The notes under the pieces were generated by a model. It worked only from the letters and a program-made list of their open reading frames with translations, was not told where the DNA came from and did no database searches. The position numbers and the translations under genes were made by a program. Shown here in pieces: positions 42,947 through 51,725 of a stretch of 64,000 bases of DNA (positions within the stretch are counted from its first letter, which is position 1; each line of letters starts with the position of its first letter). This DNA is from Sinomonas atrocyanea. GTDB lineage: Bacteria > Actinomycetota > Actinomycetes > Actinomycetales > Micrococcaceae. The stretch covers positions 186,001 to 250,000 of the forward strand of contig NZ_JAUSRH010000005.1 of the NCBI RefSeq assembly GCF_030811715.1. The letters are read 5' to 3'.

Positions 42947-43423
42947 TCAGGTGGAGGACTGACGGTTGCTGCTGCGGTTGACAACCTGGGCGAGCGTCAG
43001 TGCGGTGACGGTATCCCTGACGCCGGGCATCTGGGCGATCTGTTCCCAGATGGCCCGGACCCGATCGAGGGAGGGCGCCTCGATCCGAACCATGAGATCG
43101 AGTTCGCCGCTGAGCACGTCGCACAGGACGATCTCGGGGATGCCCTTGAGCGCGGCAAGGACCTCGCCGCCGCGCATCCGGTCCCTCCGGTGGACGAGGA
43201 CGAGGGCAGAGGCGAGGTTGTTCTCGGCCTTGCCTTCGCCAGCTCGGATGATGGTGTAGCCCTGGATATGGCCATCCCGTTCGAGGCGGTCGATCCGTTG
43301 TCGGACGGCATTTCGCGAGAGCATGACGCGGCTCGCAAGCTCGGCGTGCGGCAGCCGCGCATTGCGGGCAAGCTCACTGATGATCTTCTCGTCGATAGCG
43401 TCGAGGCGCTCTGGCCGGTGCAT
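42947..43423 (-). CDS. Lrp/AsnC family regulator
   Basis: The 158-residue protein has the AsnC-type helix-turn-helix (LDAIDEKIISELARNARLPH, then ASRVMLSRNAVRQRIDRLER) and a RAM ligand-binding domain (EIVLCDVLSGELDLMVRIEA). Lrp/AsnC proteins sense amino acids and commonly control permease and catabolic genes, which fits a homoserine/aspartate locus with an amino acid permease. It is separated from the upstream cyclase gene by a terminator hairpin, so it should have its own promoter within the hairpin gap. Confidence 0.88.
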   Translation of the reverse strand: MHRPERLDAIDEKIISELARNARLPHAELASRVMLSRNAVRQRIDRLERDGHIQGYTIIRAGEGKAENNLASALVLVHRRDRMRGGEVLAALKGIPEIVLCDVLSGELDLMVRIEAPSLDRVRAIWEQIAQMPGVRDTVTALTLAQVVNRSSNRQSST

Positions 43424-43447
43424 GCGTTCCTTCGTCGTGATGTTCAG

Positions 43448-43484
43448 AGGGTGTCCCCGGCAGCTGCCCCACCGGGGACACCCT
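43448..43484 (-). terminator. 13-bp hairpin after the cyclase gene
   Basis: AGGGTGTCCCCGG (43448-43460) pairs perfectly with CCGGGGACACCCT (43472-43484) over an 11-base loop, starting eight bases past the cyclase stop. It should end the permease-HAD-cyclase transcript. No long T-tract follows on the minus strand. Confidence 0.6.
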
Positions 43485-43492
43485 TGACCCGG

Positions 43493-44254
43493 TCAGCGGG
43501 CAGGGCAGATGGCAATCACCCGGGCCGGGAAGCCCGATCCTCCCCGCGGCTTGGGCCACGTGGCGATGAGCAGCGCGCCTGCTTCCGGCACCTCCTGCAG
43601 GTTTGCCATGAGTTCGATCTGCCATCGGTCGCGTTCGAGCACGTAGCGCTCCAGGCTGTAGTCGCCTTGCGAGGTGGCTGCGCCCGGATCGGTATCCGTC
43701 TGCTCGTGGCCGATCGCCGTCGCCCCTGCTTCCTCGAGGAGGTACTGCAGCACCTCGGCCGACCAGCCCGGACAATGGCTCACGCCCGCCTGGTCCACGT
43801 TCGCCATCGCGGCACGATCCGGCCATCGCAGACCCCATCCAGTCCGGAGCGCCACGAAGGCGCCTCGCGGGATCTGCCCATGGCGTTCCTCCCACGCTGC
43901 CACGTCGGCCAGCGTCGGTGTCGCGTCCGGATCGGCGACCGCACGCTCCGAGATGTCGAGGACGACCAGAGGCAGGATCATCTCCTCGACCGGAATCTCG
44001 TCCACGGTCCTGGCACCCTCGATGAAGTGCACGGGAGGGTCCACGTGGGTTCCCCATTGGCCGACGATCGTGTACTGGTGCACGTTGAATCCGGCACCGG
44101 CGCTCATGTCGAAGAGCATCTCCCGATGTTCGTCAGGGAAGGCAGGAAAGTGGGGCTGACCCGGATGGAAGGCGTGGGTGAGGTCGACGAATCGGGCGTT
44201 CGCTGCCAGGTCCCGGCAGACGGACCACAGGGCGTGTTCAGTAAGGCTCTCCAT
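43493..44254 (-). CDS. Cyclase family protein (kynurenine formamidase-like)
   Basis: The 253-residue protein has the cyclase-family metal motifs VDLTHAFHPGQPHFPAFP near the N-terminus and GQWGTHVDPPVHFIEGARTV (HxxxDxPxH type), which bind a divalent metal and hydrolyse amide or lactone bonds. I chose ATG 44254, after which the conserved domain begins; the frame is open to 44383. It follows the HAD phosphatase gene by 23 bases. A role with the homoserine locus, for instance opening homoserine lactone, is possible but speculative. It differs from the cyclase fragment at 1-151. Confidence 0.82.
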   Translation of the reverse strand: MESLTEHALWSVCRDLAANARFVDLTHAFHPGQPHFPAFPDEHREMLFDMSAGAGFNVHQYTIVGQWGTHVDPPVHFIEGARTVDEIPVEEMILPLVVLDISERAVADPDATPTLADVAAWEERHGQIPRGAFVALRTGWGLRWPDRAAMANVDQAGVSHCPGWSAEVLQYLLEEAGATAIGHEQTDTDPGAATSQGDYSLERYVLERDRWQIELMANLQEVPEAGALLIATWPKPRGGSGFPARVIAICPAR

Positions 44255-44277
44255 GACGTCTCGTCCTCTCTTTCGTT

Positions 44278-44946
44278 TCAGGCGGTGGCACTCGTGGACG
44301 CCAGCAGAAGGGCTGCCAGCTCTGAGGGGCTGCGTACGGAAGTGGCCGCACCGACTGCCTCGATCGGTGACCCGTATCCCCACTGCACGTAGACGGTGGG
44401 GAGTTGTTCAGCCGCCGCGCTCGCGACGTCATAGGCCCGGTCACCGACCATGACGGGACGAGCCACGTCGACGCCGCTGCCGGAGAGGCGGGCGAGGCAC
44501 TCTCGGATCACCGACCTCTTGGACGTGCGGCCTGCCTCATCCGAGGTGCCGCAGACAGTGGTGATCAGGTCTCCGAGACCGTGGTGCCGGATCATCCGCA
44601 CCGCCTGGTCTTCGACCTTGGAGGTGGCGACCGCCATGGGCATCCGAGCCGCATCGAGGGTCTCGATTGCCTCTCGTATTCCGGCGAAGAGGGCGCTGTT
44701 CACGGCACCTGCCCGAGCGTACTCAGCCCTGTAGGCCTCCAGAGCCGTCCTTGCGGTGGGTTCGTCCAGGCCGAGGACCTCTCGGAAGGACTGGTACATG
44801 GGCGGTCCGACGAACGTGCGCAGGACTCCTTCGTCGGGGACCACGGCCCCGACACGGATCAGCGCGGTGCGCGCGCTGGCGATGATCCCGGGGGCCGAGG
44901 CCACCAGGGTTCCATCGAGGTCGAGCAGGACGCAGGTGGGGTTCAT
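44278..44946 (-). CDS. HAD superfamily phosphatase (Gph-like)
   Basis: The 222-residue protein has the four HAD motifs: DLDGTLVAS (nucleophile Asp and acid/base Asp), VATSK (Thr/Ser), a conserved Lys in RTSKRSVI and VMVGDRAYDV. The helical cap between motifs I and II is of the phosphoglycolate phosphatase type. ATG 44946 overlaps the permease stop (ATGA). The substrate is unknown; with an amino acid permease and a cyclase, a phosphorylated amino acid such as O-phosphohomoserine or O-phosphoserine is conceivable but not shown. Confidence 0.85.
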   Translation of the reverse strand: MNPTCVLLDLDGTLVASAPGIIASARTALIRVGAVVPDEGVLRTFVGPPMYQSFREVLGLDEPTARTALEAYRAEYARAGAVNSALFAGIREAIETLDAARMPMAVATSKVEDQAVRMIRHHGLGDLITTVCGTSDEAGRTSKRSVIRECLARLSGSGVDVARPVMVGDRAYDVASAAAEQLPTVYVQWGYGSPIEAVGAATSVRSPSELAALLLASTSATA

Positions 44947-46382
44947 CGCCCAGCCTTCGCCCGGCGCCCGTGGCGGAGGTAGAAGTACAGGTAGCAGGCC
45001 CCCACGAAGGGAACCCCGAAGTAGAGGGCAGTGACCTGGGTGGGGTCCGTGGCGACACCGACGAGTGAGAGCAGGCACAGCCCGAAGGCGAGGACGGGGA
45101 CCACGGGGTAGAACGGCGTCCTGTAGAGCAGGGCGCGAACGTCCCCGCCGCCGCGGACGAACGCCCGCCGGTGGAAGAACTGGGAGGCAGCGATGGACAT
45201 CCAGACGGCGACGACGGCGAATCCGGCGATGGAGACGAGCACCAGATAGACGGTCTCCGCGGAGACCACGCTGCTGAGCAGGGAAGCCAGGCCCCCGAGC
45301 ATGCTCACCACGAGGGCGACCATCGGGACTCCGCGCCTGTTCAGACGGCCCAGGGCCTTCGGCGCGTGGCCCTCTTCTGCCAGGGAGAAGAGCATCCTGG
45401 CGCAGGAGAAGAGCCCACTGTTCCCGGCCGAGAGCAGGGCCGTGATGATGACGAAGTTCATGATGTCCGCCGCGTAGGGGATGCCGAGGGCGGAGAGCAC
45501 CGTCACGAAGGGGCTCTGGTCGAGACCGACCTGGTCGAACGGGATGATCGCCGCGATCACGGTGATCGATCCGACGAAGAAGATCAGCAGCCGCAGCACC
45601 GTGATGCGCAGGGCCTTGGGTATTGCCGTCTCCGGGCTGGCGGTCTCACCCGCGGCGACGCCGATGAGCTCCGAACCGGAGAAGGCGTAGAACGCCGCCA
45701 GGACAGTCGCGAGGACGCCCGTGACTCCGCCGGGGAAGAGCCCCTGCGGCGTGGTGAAGTTCGCGAAGAGGACCGGGAAGGATTGGCTGCTGCTCGCCAG
45801 AGGGTGGAACCCCACGAGGGCGGCGCCGCCCAGGACGATGAGCACGACAACAGCGCTGACCTTGATGAGCGAGAACCAGTACTCGGTCTCGCCGAAGACT
45901 CTGGATGAGATGGCATTGACGGTGAAGACAACTGCGACAAAGACCGCCGCCCACACCCAGACGGGGACGTCGGGGAACCATCGCTGCATGAGGATCCCGG
46001 ACGCGGTGAACTCTGATCCGAGCGCCACCGCCCAGCACAGCCAGTAGAGCCAGGCTGTAGTGAACCCCGTGGCCGGGTTGATCGAGCGGGAGGCGTAGAT
46101 GTGGAAGGCGCCCGAGACCGGGTAGGCGACGGCGAGCTCACCGAGGCAGGCCATCACCAGATAGACCACGAGGGCACCGACGACATAGGAGATGACCGCC
46201 CCGAGGGGACCGGCCTGCGAAATCGTGTATCCGGTGCTGAGGAACAGACCGGATCCGATGACGCCGCCCATGGCGATCATCACGAGGTGGCGGGTGGTCA
46301 TGGCACGACGGAGCGTGCCGTGCTTCTCGGCCACCTCGGGAGTGGGCGGCTCGTCGTACCGGGAAGTTGTGGGCATGGACAT
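44943..46382 (-). CDS. Amino acid permease (APC superfamily, AAT type)
   Basis: The 479-residue protein has twelve hydrophobic segments and the AAT-family start RHLVMIAMGGVIGSGLFLST, VSGAFHIYASRSINPATGF and AFYAFSGSELIGVAAGETAS. Its pattern is near the S-methylmethionine/lysine/aromatic amino acid permeases. It heads the operon with the HAD phosphatase and cyclase. Together with AsnC and the homoserine-to-fumarate enzymes just downstream, uptake of homoserine or a related amino acid is a reasonable prediction. Confidence 0.87.
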   Translation of the reverse strand: MSMPTTSRYDEPPTPEVAEKHGTLRRAMTTRHLVMIAMGGVIGSGLFLSTGYTISQAGPLGAVISYVVGALVVYLVMACLGELAVAYPVSGAFHIYASRSINPATGFTTAWLYWLCWAVALGSEFTASGILMQRWFPDVPVWVWAAVFVAVVFTVNAISSRVFGETEYWFSLIKVSAVVVLIVLGGAALVGFHPLASSSQSFPVLFANFTTPQGLFPGGVTGVLATVLAAFYAFSGSELIGVAAGETASPETAIPKALRITVLRLLIFFVGSITVIAAIIPFDQVGLDQSPFVTVLSALGIPYAADIMNFVIITALLSAGNSGLFSCARMLFSLAEEGHAPKALGRLNRRGVPMVALVVSMLGGLASLLSSVVSAETVYLVLVSIAGFAVVAVWMSIAASQFFHRRAFVRGGGDVRALLYRTPFYPVVPVLAFGLCLLSLVGVATDPTQVTALYFGVPFVGACYLYFYLRHGRRAKAGR

Positions 46383-46501
46383 GCTGCGTCCTTTGGGAAG
46401 GAGGGCTGTTGGGGGTCAGAACGGCATGATGGCGCGCGCCTTGGGGGCAGGCCCGGCCGTGGATGTCCGGCGAGGCCGTTCGGTAGCGAGGGTCTTGGGG
46501 A

Positions 46502-46966
46502 TCACCCGGCGGTGATGAGGTCAAAGGGGGCTGTGAGTTCCAGGACGGGAACCTCCCAGGGGTGCGCCGCCAGAATCTGGCCGAGGACCTGGGAGATCTC
46601 GTCTTCGGGGACGGAGTGGTCCACGTGGACGGTCACCGTCAGCGTCGGGGAAAGAGTCCTCTCCCCGATGGCGCCCAGCGCAGGGGTGGCCCCGCTCCGG
46701 GTCGTGAATCCCTCGGCGCCGAGTCCGACCTCATAGACGTCGCCGTAGACCCCGAAGTCCCCCACGCAGGAGGAGGACTCGAGCACGTCGATGAAAGCGC
46801 CGAAGGAGTCGTCGCTGCGAAGCGCGCCGAGGTCGCCGGCAGAGACGCGAGCCAGCGTGCTGTGTGAAACCGGCCAGTACACCTTGATGGCCCGGACCTT
46901 CCGACGGGTGATCGGGCCGTCGGCGATCTTTGCGTCACGGTGGTGCATCCGGGGGCTCGCAGTCAT
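46502..46966 (-). CDS. Uncharacterised protein with CutA/NIF3-like C-terminal motif
   Basis: I do not recognise the family of this 154-residue protein. The C-terminal part, TLSPTLTVTVHVDHSVPEDE followed by ILAAHPWEVPVLELTAPF, recalls the CutA-like insert of NIF3/YqfO proteins, where HPYEEP-type motifs bind metal or lie at trimer contacts. I place the start at Met 46966 (MTASPRMHH); an open extension to 47041 is less likely. It stands alone, 119 bases upstream of the permease on the same strand and divergent from an IclR gene across 209 bases. Confidence 0.6.
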   Translation of the reverse strand: MTASPRMHHRDAKIADGPITRRKVRAIKVYWPVSHSTLARVSAGDLGALRSDDSFGAFIDVLESSSCVGDFGVYGDVYEVGLGAEGFTTRSGATPALGAIGERTLSPTLTVTVHVDHSVPEDEISQVLGQILAAHPWEVPVLELTAPFDLITAG

Positions 46967-47175
46967 GGGCTCGTCTTCCTCTTGGCGCCCGAAGGGGCTC
47001 GCGTGATGGGTGCGCCACACCGTGGGTGTCGCGCAAGTCACAGCCTAACCGTGCGTTATCCGCATGACAAGATGCTTTTAGTGCACCTTTCCCGGTTCGA
47101 TCGTGTCCCTTAGGGTTCAAGGAGGGCAAAGGAGACCCCCTCCGGCGGGCCCTCGGGAGAAGAGAGCGCGGTGGC

Positions 47176-47955
47176 ATGGATTCGAGCATGGGCAGGGGAC
47201 TCGACATTCTCGAGGCTCTCGCGCAGACGACGGCGGGCGGCCTCCTGGGGACCTCTCCTGCTGGCCTGTCCAAGCACATGGGACGCGACCGCAGCCAGAT
47301 CTCGCGGAGCCTCGCAGTCATGGCAGAGGAGGGCTACGTCCTTCGAGCATCGCGGAACGCCTCTTTGAACTGGCGGCTCTATGCCGATGCCCAGGAGCTG
47401 ACCGCCCATCGCCTCCGCACTGACGGACAGACCGCCCTGGAAGGCATGGTCGAGGACACGGGCGAAAGCTGCTATCTCGGAGTCCTCATCGGCGACACCA
47501 CCGTGACGATCGCTGAGCGCGTGCCGCCCGGGAGCAATCAGGTCGGCTCCTGGATCGGAAGGCCCTACCCGGCCTACTGCAGCGACTGCGGCCAAGCTCT
47601 CCTCAGCGACGCCGACGATGCGGAAGTGGCGGCAGTCCTCGCCCGGACCGACTTCGCCCCTCACGGCCCGAACACCCCAGCCGACCTGGATGACTTCCTG
47701 CGACGGCTCGAGGGGACGCGTCGGCGAGGCTATTCGATCGTCGACGAGGAGGCCGAGCCCGGCCTCTACTCCGTCGCGGCCCCGGTGAGGGACTTCAGGG
47801 GGGAGGTCGTCTCTGCCCTCCAAGTCGTCGGGCCCAAGGCACGCATTGCCCCCATGCTCGAGACCTGTGCGGGCGCGGCACTCCGATGGGCGCGCTGGCT
47901 CGAGGGATGTCTCCAAGCACCACCCGGCGCAGCATCCGGGCCCGCGCGGGCATAA
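47176..47955 (+). CDS. IclR family transcriptional regulator
   Basis: The 259-residue protein has an IclR winged helix (MGRGLDILEALAQTTAG, then LSKHMGRDRSQISRSLAVMA) and effector domain (YSIVDEEAEPGLYSVAAPVR). The Cys-rich loop YCSDCGQALLS replaces the usual HxTAxGKxLLA segment, so the ligand pocket is unusual. It is divergent from the 46502-46966 gene and precedes oleA on the same strand by about 90 bases; I see no strong dyad in the 209-base divergent gap. Its target is uncertain. Confidence 0.82.
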   Translation: MDSSMGRGLDILEALAQTTAGGLLGTSPAGLSKHMGRDRSQISRSLAVMAEEGYVLRASRNASLNWRLYADAQELTAHRLRTDGQTALEGMVEDTGESCYLGVLIGDTTVTIAERVPPGSNQVGSWIGRPYPAYCSDCGQALLSDADDAEVAAVLARTDFAPHGPNTPADLDDFLRRLEGTRRRGYSIVDEEAEPGLYSVAAPVRDFRGEVVSALQVVGPKARIAPMLETCAGAALRWARWLEGCLQAPPGAASGPARA

Positions 47956-48048
47956 GCTACGCTCCTGGCTTGCTGTTTCGTCTGGCCCATGGCCCAGGTG
48001 GGTACAGTCACCGCATGGATGCAGCACGGATACGAACAGAGGCATGAC

Positions 48049-49071
48049 TTGGCAGGGAACGCGACCTTCCGCCACAGCAACACTGCGCTGCTCTCGGTGA
48101 GCAGCGTCGAGGCTCCGAGGATCGTGAGCTCCACGGACTTCGACCGGAGGCTCGCCTCCACGCTGCGGCGGCTGAAGTTCCCCCCGCGGCTGCTGGAGCG
48201 CGTTGCCGGCGTGACGCACCGCCGCTGGTGGGCCGCCGGGACGTCGTTCGACGACGCCGCCATGGAGGCGGGCGCCAAGGCGCTGGCGGAGGCAGGCGTC
48301 GAGGCGTCCGAGGTCGGGCTGCTGATCAACACCTCGGTGACCCGGCGCAACCTCGAGCCCTCCGTCGCGGTGAAGATCCACCACGGGCTCGGCCTGCCCT
48401 CGTCGGCGATGAACTTCGATCTGGCCAACGCCTGCCTCGGATTCGTCAACGGCGTCATCCTCGCGGCCAACATGATCGACTCCGGCCAGATCAGGTACGC
48501 AGTCATCGTCAACGGCGAGGACGCGCAGGCCACCCAGGAGGCCACGCTGGCTCGGCTGCAGCGGCCCGAGACCACCCGTGAGGACTTCAGCCGCGAGTTC
48601 GCCACGCTCACGCTCGGGTCCGGGGCGGCCGCCGCCGTCCTCGGCCCCGCGGACGAGCACCCCGGCGCGCACCGCCTCGTCGGCGGGGTGATGCGCGCCG
48701 GCACCGAGCACCACGAGCTGTGCGTGGGCGGCGTCGACGGCATGACCACGGACACGAAGGGCCTGCTCGACGGCGGGCTCCGGCTCGTGGTGGACGCCTG
48801 GCACGAGGCCCAGCCGGAGTGGGACTGGGCTGCCATGGACCGCTACGTCACCCATCAGGTCAGCAACGCCTACACCCAGGCGATCATCAGGGCCATCGAC
48901 CTGGATCCGGACAGGGTCCCGATCACGTTCCCGCACTGGGGCAACGTGGGCCCCGCTTCCCTCCCCATGACCCTTGCCGCCGAGGCGCAGTCCCTCACCG
49001 CCGGGGACCGGGTCCTCTGCATGGGGGTCGGCTCCGGGCTCAACACGGCCATGATGGAAATCGTCTGGTGA
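48049..49071 (+). CDS. oleA: OleA, 3-oxoacyl-ACP synthase III-like head-to-head condensing enzyme
   Basis: OleA condenses two fatty acyl-CoAs into a beta-keto acid in long-chain olefin biosynthesis. The thiolase-fold protein has nucleophile Cys129 in LANACLGFVNG, His in VTHQVSNAYTQ (about 269) and Asn in PHWGNVGPASLP (about 299), spaced as in Xanthomonas OleA. It is followed with overlaps by oleBC and oleD, which fixes the function. I favour the TTG at 48049, giving a protein starting at the conserved AGNATFRHSN with AGAGG six bases upstream. ATG 48019 and ATG 47989 are in-frame alternatives without good ribosome sites. Confidence 0.88.
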   Translation: MAGNATFRHSNTALLSVSSVEAPRIVSSTDFDRRLASTLRRLKFPPRLLERVAGVTHRRWWAAGTSFDDAAMEAGAKALAEAGVEASEVGLLINTSVTRRNLEPSVAVKIHHGLGLPSSAMNFDLANACLGFVNGVILAANMIDSGQIRYAVIVNGEDAQATQEATLARLQRPETTREDFSREFATLTLGSGAAAAVLGPADEHPGAHRLVGGVMRAGTEHHELCVGGVDGMTTDTKGLLDGGLRLVVDAWHEAQPEWDWAAMDRYVTHQVSNAYTQAIIRAIDLDPDRVPITFPHWGNVGPASLPMTLAAEAQSLTAGDRVLCMGVGSGLNTAMMEIVW

Positions 49072-51725
49072 CTCCGCAGTGGCCCGGGGTGGACCCGGAC
49101 TGGTCCCGCACCGTCTCCGTGAAGTCCACCTCGGCCGTCGACGCGCCGGGCACGGTGCGCCGCTGGCACCTGCTGGACAACGCGGCCGAGCTCTCCCGCC
49201 GGGGCCTGGTCCCGGCGGGCACCCTGCTGTGCGTCCACGGCAACCCGACGTGGTCGTACCTGTGGCGCACGCTGCTGGCCGCCGGGTCAGACCCGGCCCA
49301 TCCGTGGCGCGTGGTGGCGGTGGACCAGCTGGACATGGGCTACTCGGAGCGCACCGGCACCTTCCGGCGTCTGGCAGACCGGATCAACGACCTCGGCGAC
49401 CTCACCGACGCGCTGGACCTGGACGGGCCCGTCGTCACGGTAGGCCACGACTGGGGCGGGGCGGTCAGCCTCGGCTGGGCCCTCGCGCACCCGCGGGACC
49501 TGGCCGCCGTCGTGCTGACCAACACGGCCGTCCACCAGCCGTCCGGCTCGCCGATTCCGCCGGCGCTGCGCCTCGCGCTGCACCCGGCCGTGCACCGCTG
49601 GGGCACGACGACCTCGGACGCCTTCCTGCGGGTGACCCACGCCTTGGCCCGGCCTGCGCTGCCGGCCGAGGTCCGCCGGGCCTACATGGCCCCCTACCGC
49701 GGCGCCCGCCGGCGCGCCGGGGTCGGGAATTTCGTGGCGGACATCCCCCTCGGCCCCTCCCATCCGAGCTTCGGAATGCTCAGCGCCGTGGCGGAGGGGC
49801 TGCGGGACCTGCAGGTTCCGGCCCTGATGCTGTGGGGCCCCCGGGACCCCATCTTCTCCGACCGGTACCTCAAGGACCTCGTCGGCCGGCTTCCGCACGC
49901 GGATGTGCACCGCTTCGAGGGCGCGGGCCACCTCCTGGCCGAAGACCGGGACATCGCCGCACCGATCTTCCAGTGGCTCGGCGAACGGAACGTCGCCCGC
50001 GCCGGCGAGCCGCCGGCGTCGGACGCCGCGCTGGCCCCCGAGGAGTTCCGCCCGCTGTGGAACCAGCTCGCCGAGCACGCCGCAGGGCCGGCGGCCTCAG
50101 ATCTGGCGGTGGCGGAGATGTCGCCGGAGGGTGCCGTCAGCCGCTCGCTCAGCTGGAAGCGGCTGGACCGGGACATCACCGAGCTCGCCGCCGGGCTGCG
50201 CGAAGCCGGCGTCCGCAGTGGCAGCCGGGTGAGCCTGATGGTTCCGCCCGGCGTGGACCTCACGGTGGCCCTGTACGCGTGCCTGCGGCTGGGCGCCGTG
50301 GTCGTGGTGGCCGACGCCGGACTGGGCACCCGCGGCCTGAGCCGCGCCGTGAAGGGCGCAGCCCCCGACTTCCTCATCGGCATCGACAGGGCGCTCGCGG
50401 CCGCCGCGGTGCTCGGCTGGCCGGGACGTCGGATCAGCGTGCGCGACCTCCCGGCCGCGCGCCGCCGCCTCCTCGGCGTCGAGACATCCCTCACTGCCCT
50501 GGCCCGCCGCGGCGCGGCGCTCGGATCGGACCGGCGGATGTCCCTTCCGGACCCCGAGGCTCCTGCCGCGGTCCTGTTCACGTCCGGCTCCACGGGCCCC
50601 GCGAAGGGCGTGGTCTACACGCACCGGCAGCTGGCGGCGATGCGGGACACCGTGGCCCGGACGTTCGGCATCGGTCCCGGTGCCCGGCTGGTGGCCGGGT
50701 TCGCCCCGTTCGCCCTGCTGGGGCCGGCGCTCGGCGCCGTGTCGGTGACGCCGGCGATGGACGTCACGGCCCCGCGGACCCTGACCGCCCGTGCGCTGGC
50801 TGACGCCGCCGCTGCCATCGACGCCACGGTGGTCTTCGCCTCGCCCGCGGCGCTGCGCAACGTCCTTGCCACCCAGGACGGTCTGGGTGAAGCAGGACGG
50901 GAGGCTCTGGAGCGGGTCGAGCTGCTGCTGTCTGCCGGGGCGCCCGTGCCCGGACCGCTCCTGGCCGAGGTGCAGCGGCTCCTGCCGCACGCTTCGCTGC
51001 ACACCCCGTACGGGATGACGGAGGCGCTGCCGGTCACCGACATCAGCCTCGGACAGATCCAGGCGGCCGACGCCGATGCTGCCGCCGGCACCGTGGCGGG
51101 CGCCGGCCACGGCGTGTGCGTCGGGCTGCCCGTCCACGGCGCCCGCGTCGCCGTCGTCCCGCTCGCGGCGGACGGCACGGCCCCCGGGTCCGACCCCGTG
51201 ACCGAGGCCGGCGTGACGGGCGAGATCCTGGTCAGCGCCCCGCACGTCAAGGACGCCTACGACAGGCTCTGGCTGACCCAGCGGGAGAGCGCCAGCCTGC
51301 CCGGGTGGCACCGCACCGGGGACGTGGGGCACTTCGACGCCGCCGGCCGGCTGTGGGTGGAGGGGCGGCTCGCCCACGTCGTGACCGCGCCGGGCGGCGT
51401 GGTGACGCCCGTGGGCGCCGAACAGGCGATCGAGCGCCTGGACGGCGTCCGGCTGGCGGCCATCGGCGGGGTCGGGCCCGCGGGCACGCAGGCCGTGGTG
51501 GCCGTCGTGGAGACCGTGCCGCCCACGCGCACGGCCGGTCCTGCGGCACCGGGGCTCGCGGGACAAGTCCGCGGCGCGGCCCGCCAGGCCGGCGTCGGGG
51601 TCTCCGCCGTGCTCGCGGTCCCCGCGCTGCCGGTGGACATCCGGCACAACGCCAAGATCGACAGGACGCGCCTGTCCCGCTGGGCGGCGCGGGCGCTGGC
51701 CGGCGGCCGCCCGGGGACGCCATGA
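49068..51725 (+). CDS. oleBC: OleBC fusion: beta-lactone decarboxylase plus beta-lactone synthetase
   Basis: The 885-residue protein fuses OleB (about 1-300) and OleC (about 325-885). The OleB part is a haloalkane-dehalogenase-like alpha/beta hydrolase with VHGNPTWSYLW, nucleophile Asp in VGHDWGGAV (about 128) and the His of EGAGHLLAED. The OleC part is an AMP-ligase-fold protein with the P-loop LFTSGSTGPAKGVVYTH (about 503-518), TPYGMTEALPV and a C-terminal HNAKIDRTRL. OleC closes the beta-hydroxy acid to a beta-lactone and OleB releases CO2 to give the cis-olefin. The OleBC fusion is characteristic of Micrococcus and other actinobacteria. GTG 49068 overlaps the oleA stop. Confidence 0.9.
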   Translation: MTPQWPGVDPDWSRTVSVKSTSAVDAPGTVRRWHLLDNAAELSRRGLVPAGTLLCVHGNPTWSYLWRTLLAAGSDPAHPWRVVAVDQLDMGYSERTGTFRRLADRINDLGDLTDALDLDGPVVTVGHDWGGAVSLGWALAHPRDLAAVVLTNTAVHQPSGSPIPPALRLALHPAVHRWGTTTSDAFLRVTHALARPALPAEVRRAYMAPYRGARRRAGVGNFVADIPLGPSHPSFGMLSAVAEGLRDLQVPALMLWGPRDPIFSDRYLKDLVGRLPHADVHRFEGAGHLLAEDRDIAAPIFQWLGERNVARAGEPPASDAALAPEEFRPLWNQLAEHAAGPAASDLAVAEMSPEGAVSRSLSWKRLDRDITELAAGLREAGVRSGSRVSLMVPPGVDLTVALYACLRLGAVVVVADAGLGTRGLSRAVKGAAPDFLIGIDRALAAAAVLGWPGRRISVRDLPAARRRLLGVETSLTALARRGAALGSDRRMSLPDPEAPAAVLFTSGSTGPAKGVVYTHRQLAAMRDTVARTFGIGPGARLVAGFAPFALLGPALGAVSVTPAMDVTAPRTLTARALADAAAAIDATVVFASPAALRNVLATQDGLGEAGREALERVELLLSAGAPVPGPLLAEVQRLLPHASLHTPYGMTEALPVTDISLGQIQAADADAAAGTVAGAGHGVCVGLPVHGARVAVVPLAADGTAPGSDPVTEAGVTGEILVSAPHVKDAYDRLWLTQRESASLPGWHRTGDVGHFDAAGRLWVEGRLAHVVTAPGGVVTPVGAEQAIERLDGVRLAAIGGVGPAGTQAVVAVVETVPPTRTAGPAAPGLAGQVRGAARQAGVGVSAVLAVPALPVDIRHNAKIDRTRLSRWAARALAGGRPGTP

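Noticed and set aside
47052-47064. TGCG-N5-CGCA dyad between the 46502-46966 gene and the IclR gene
   Set aside because: Four-base arms are expected by chance in GC-rich DNA.
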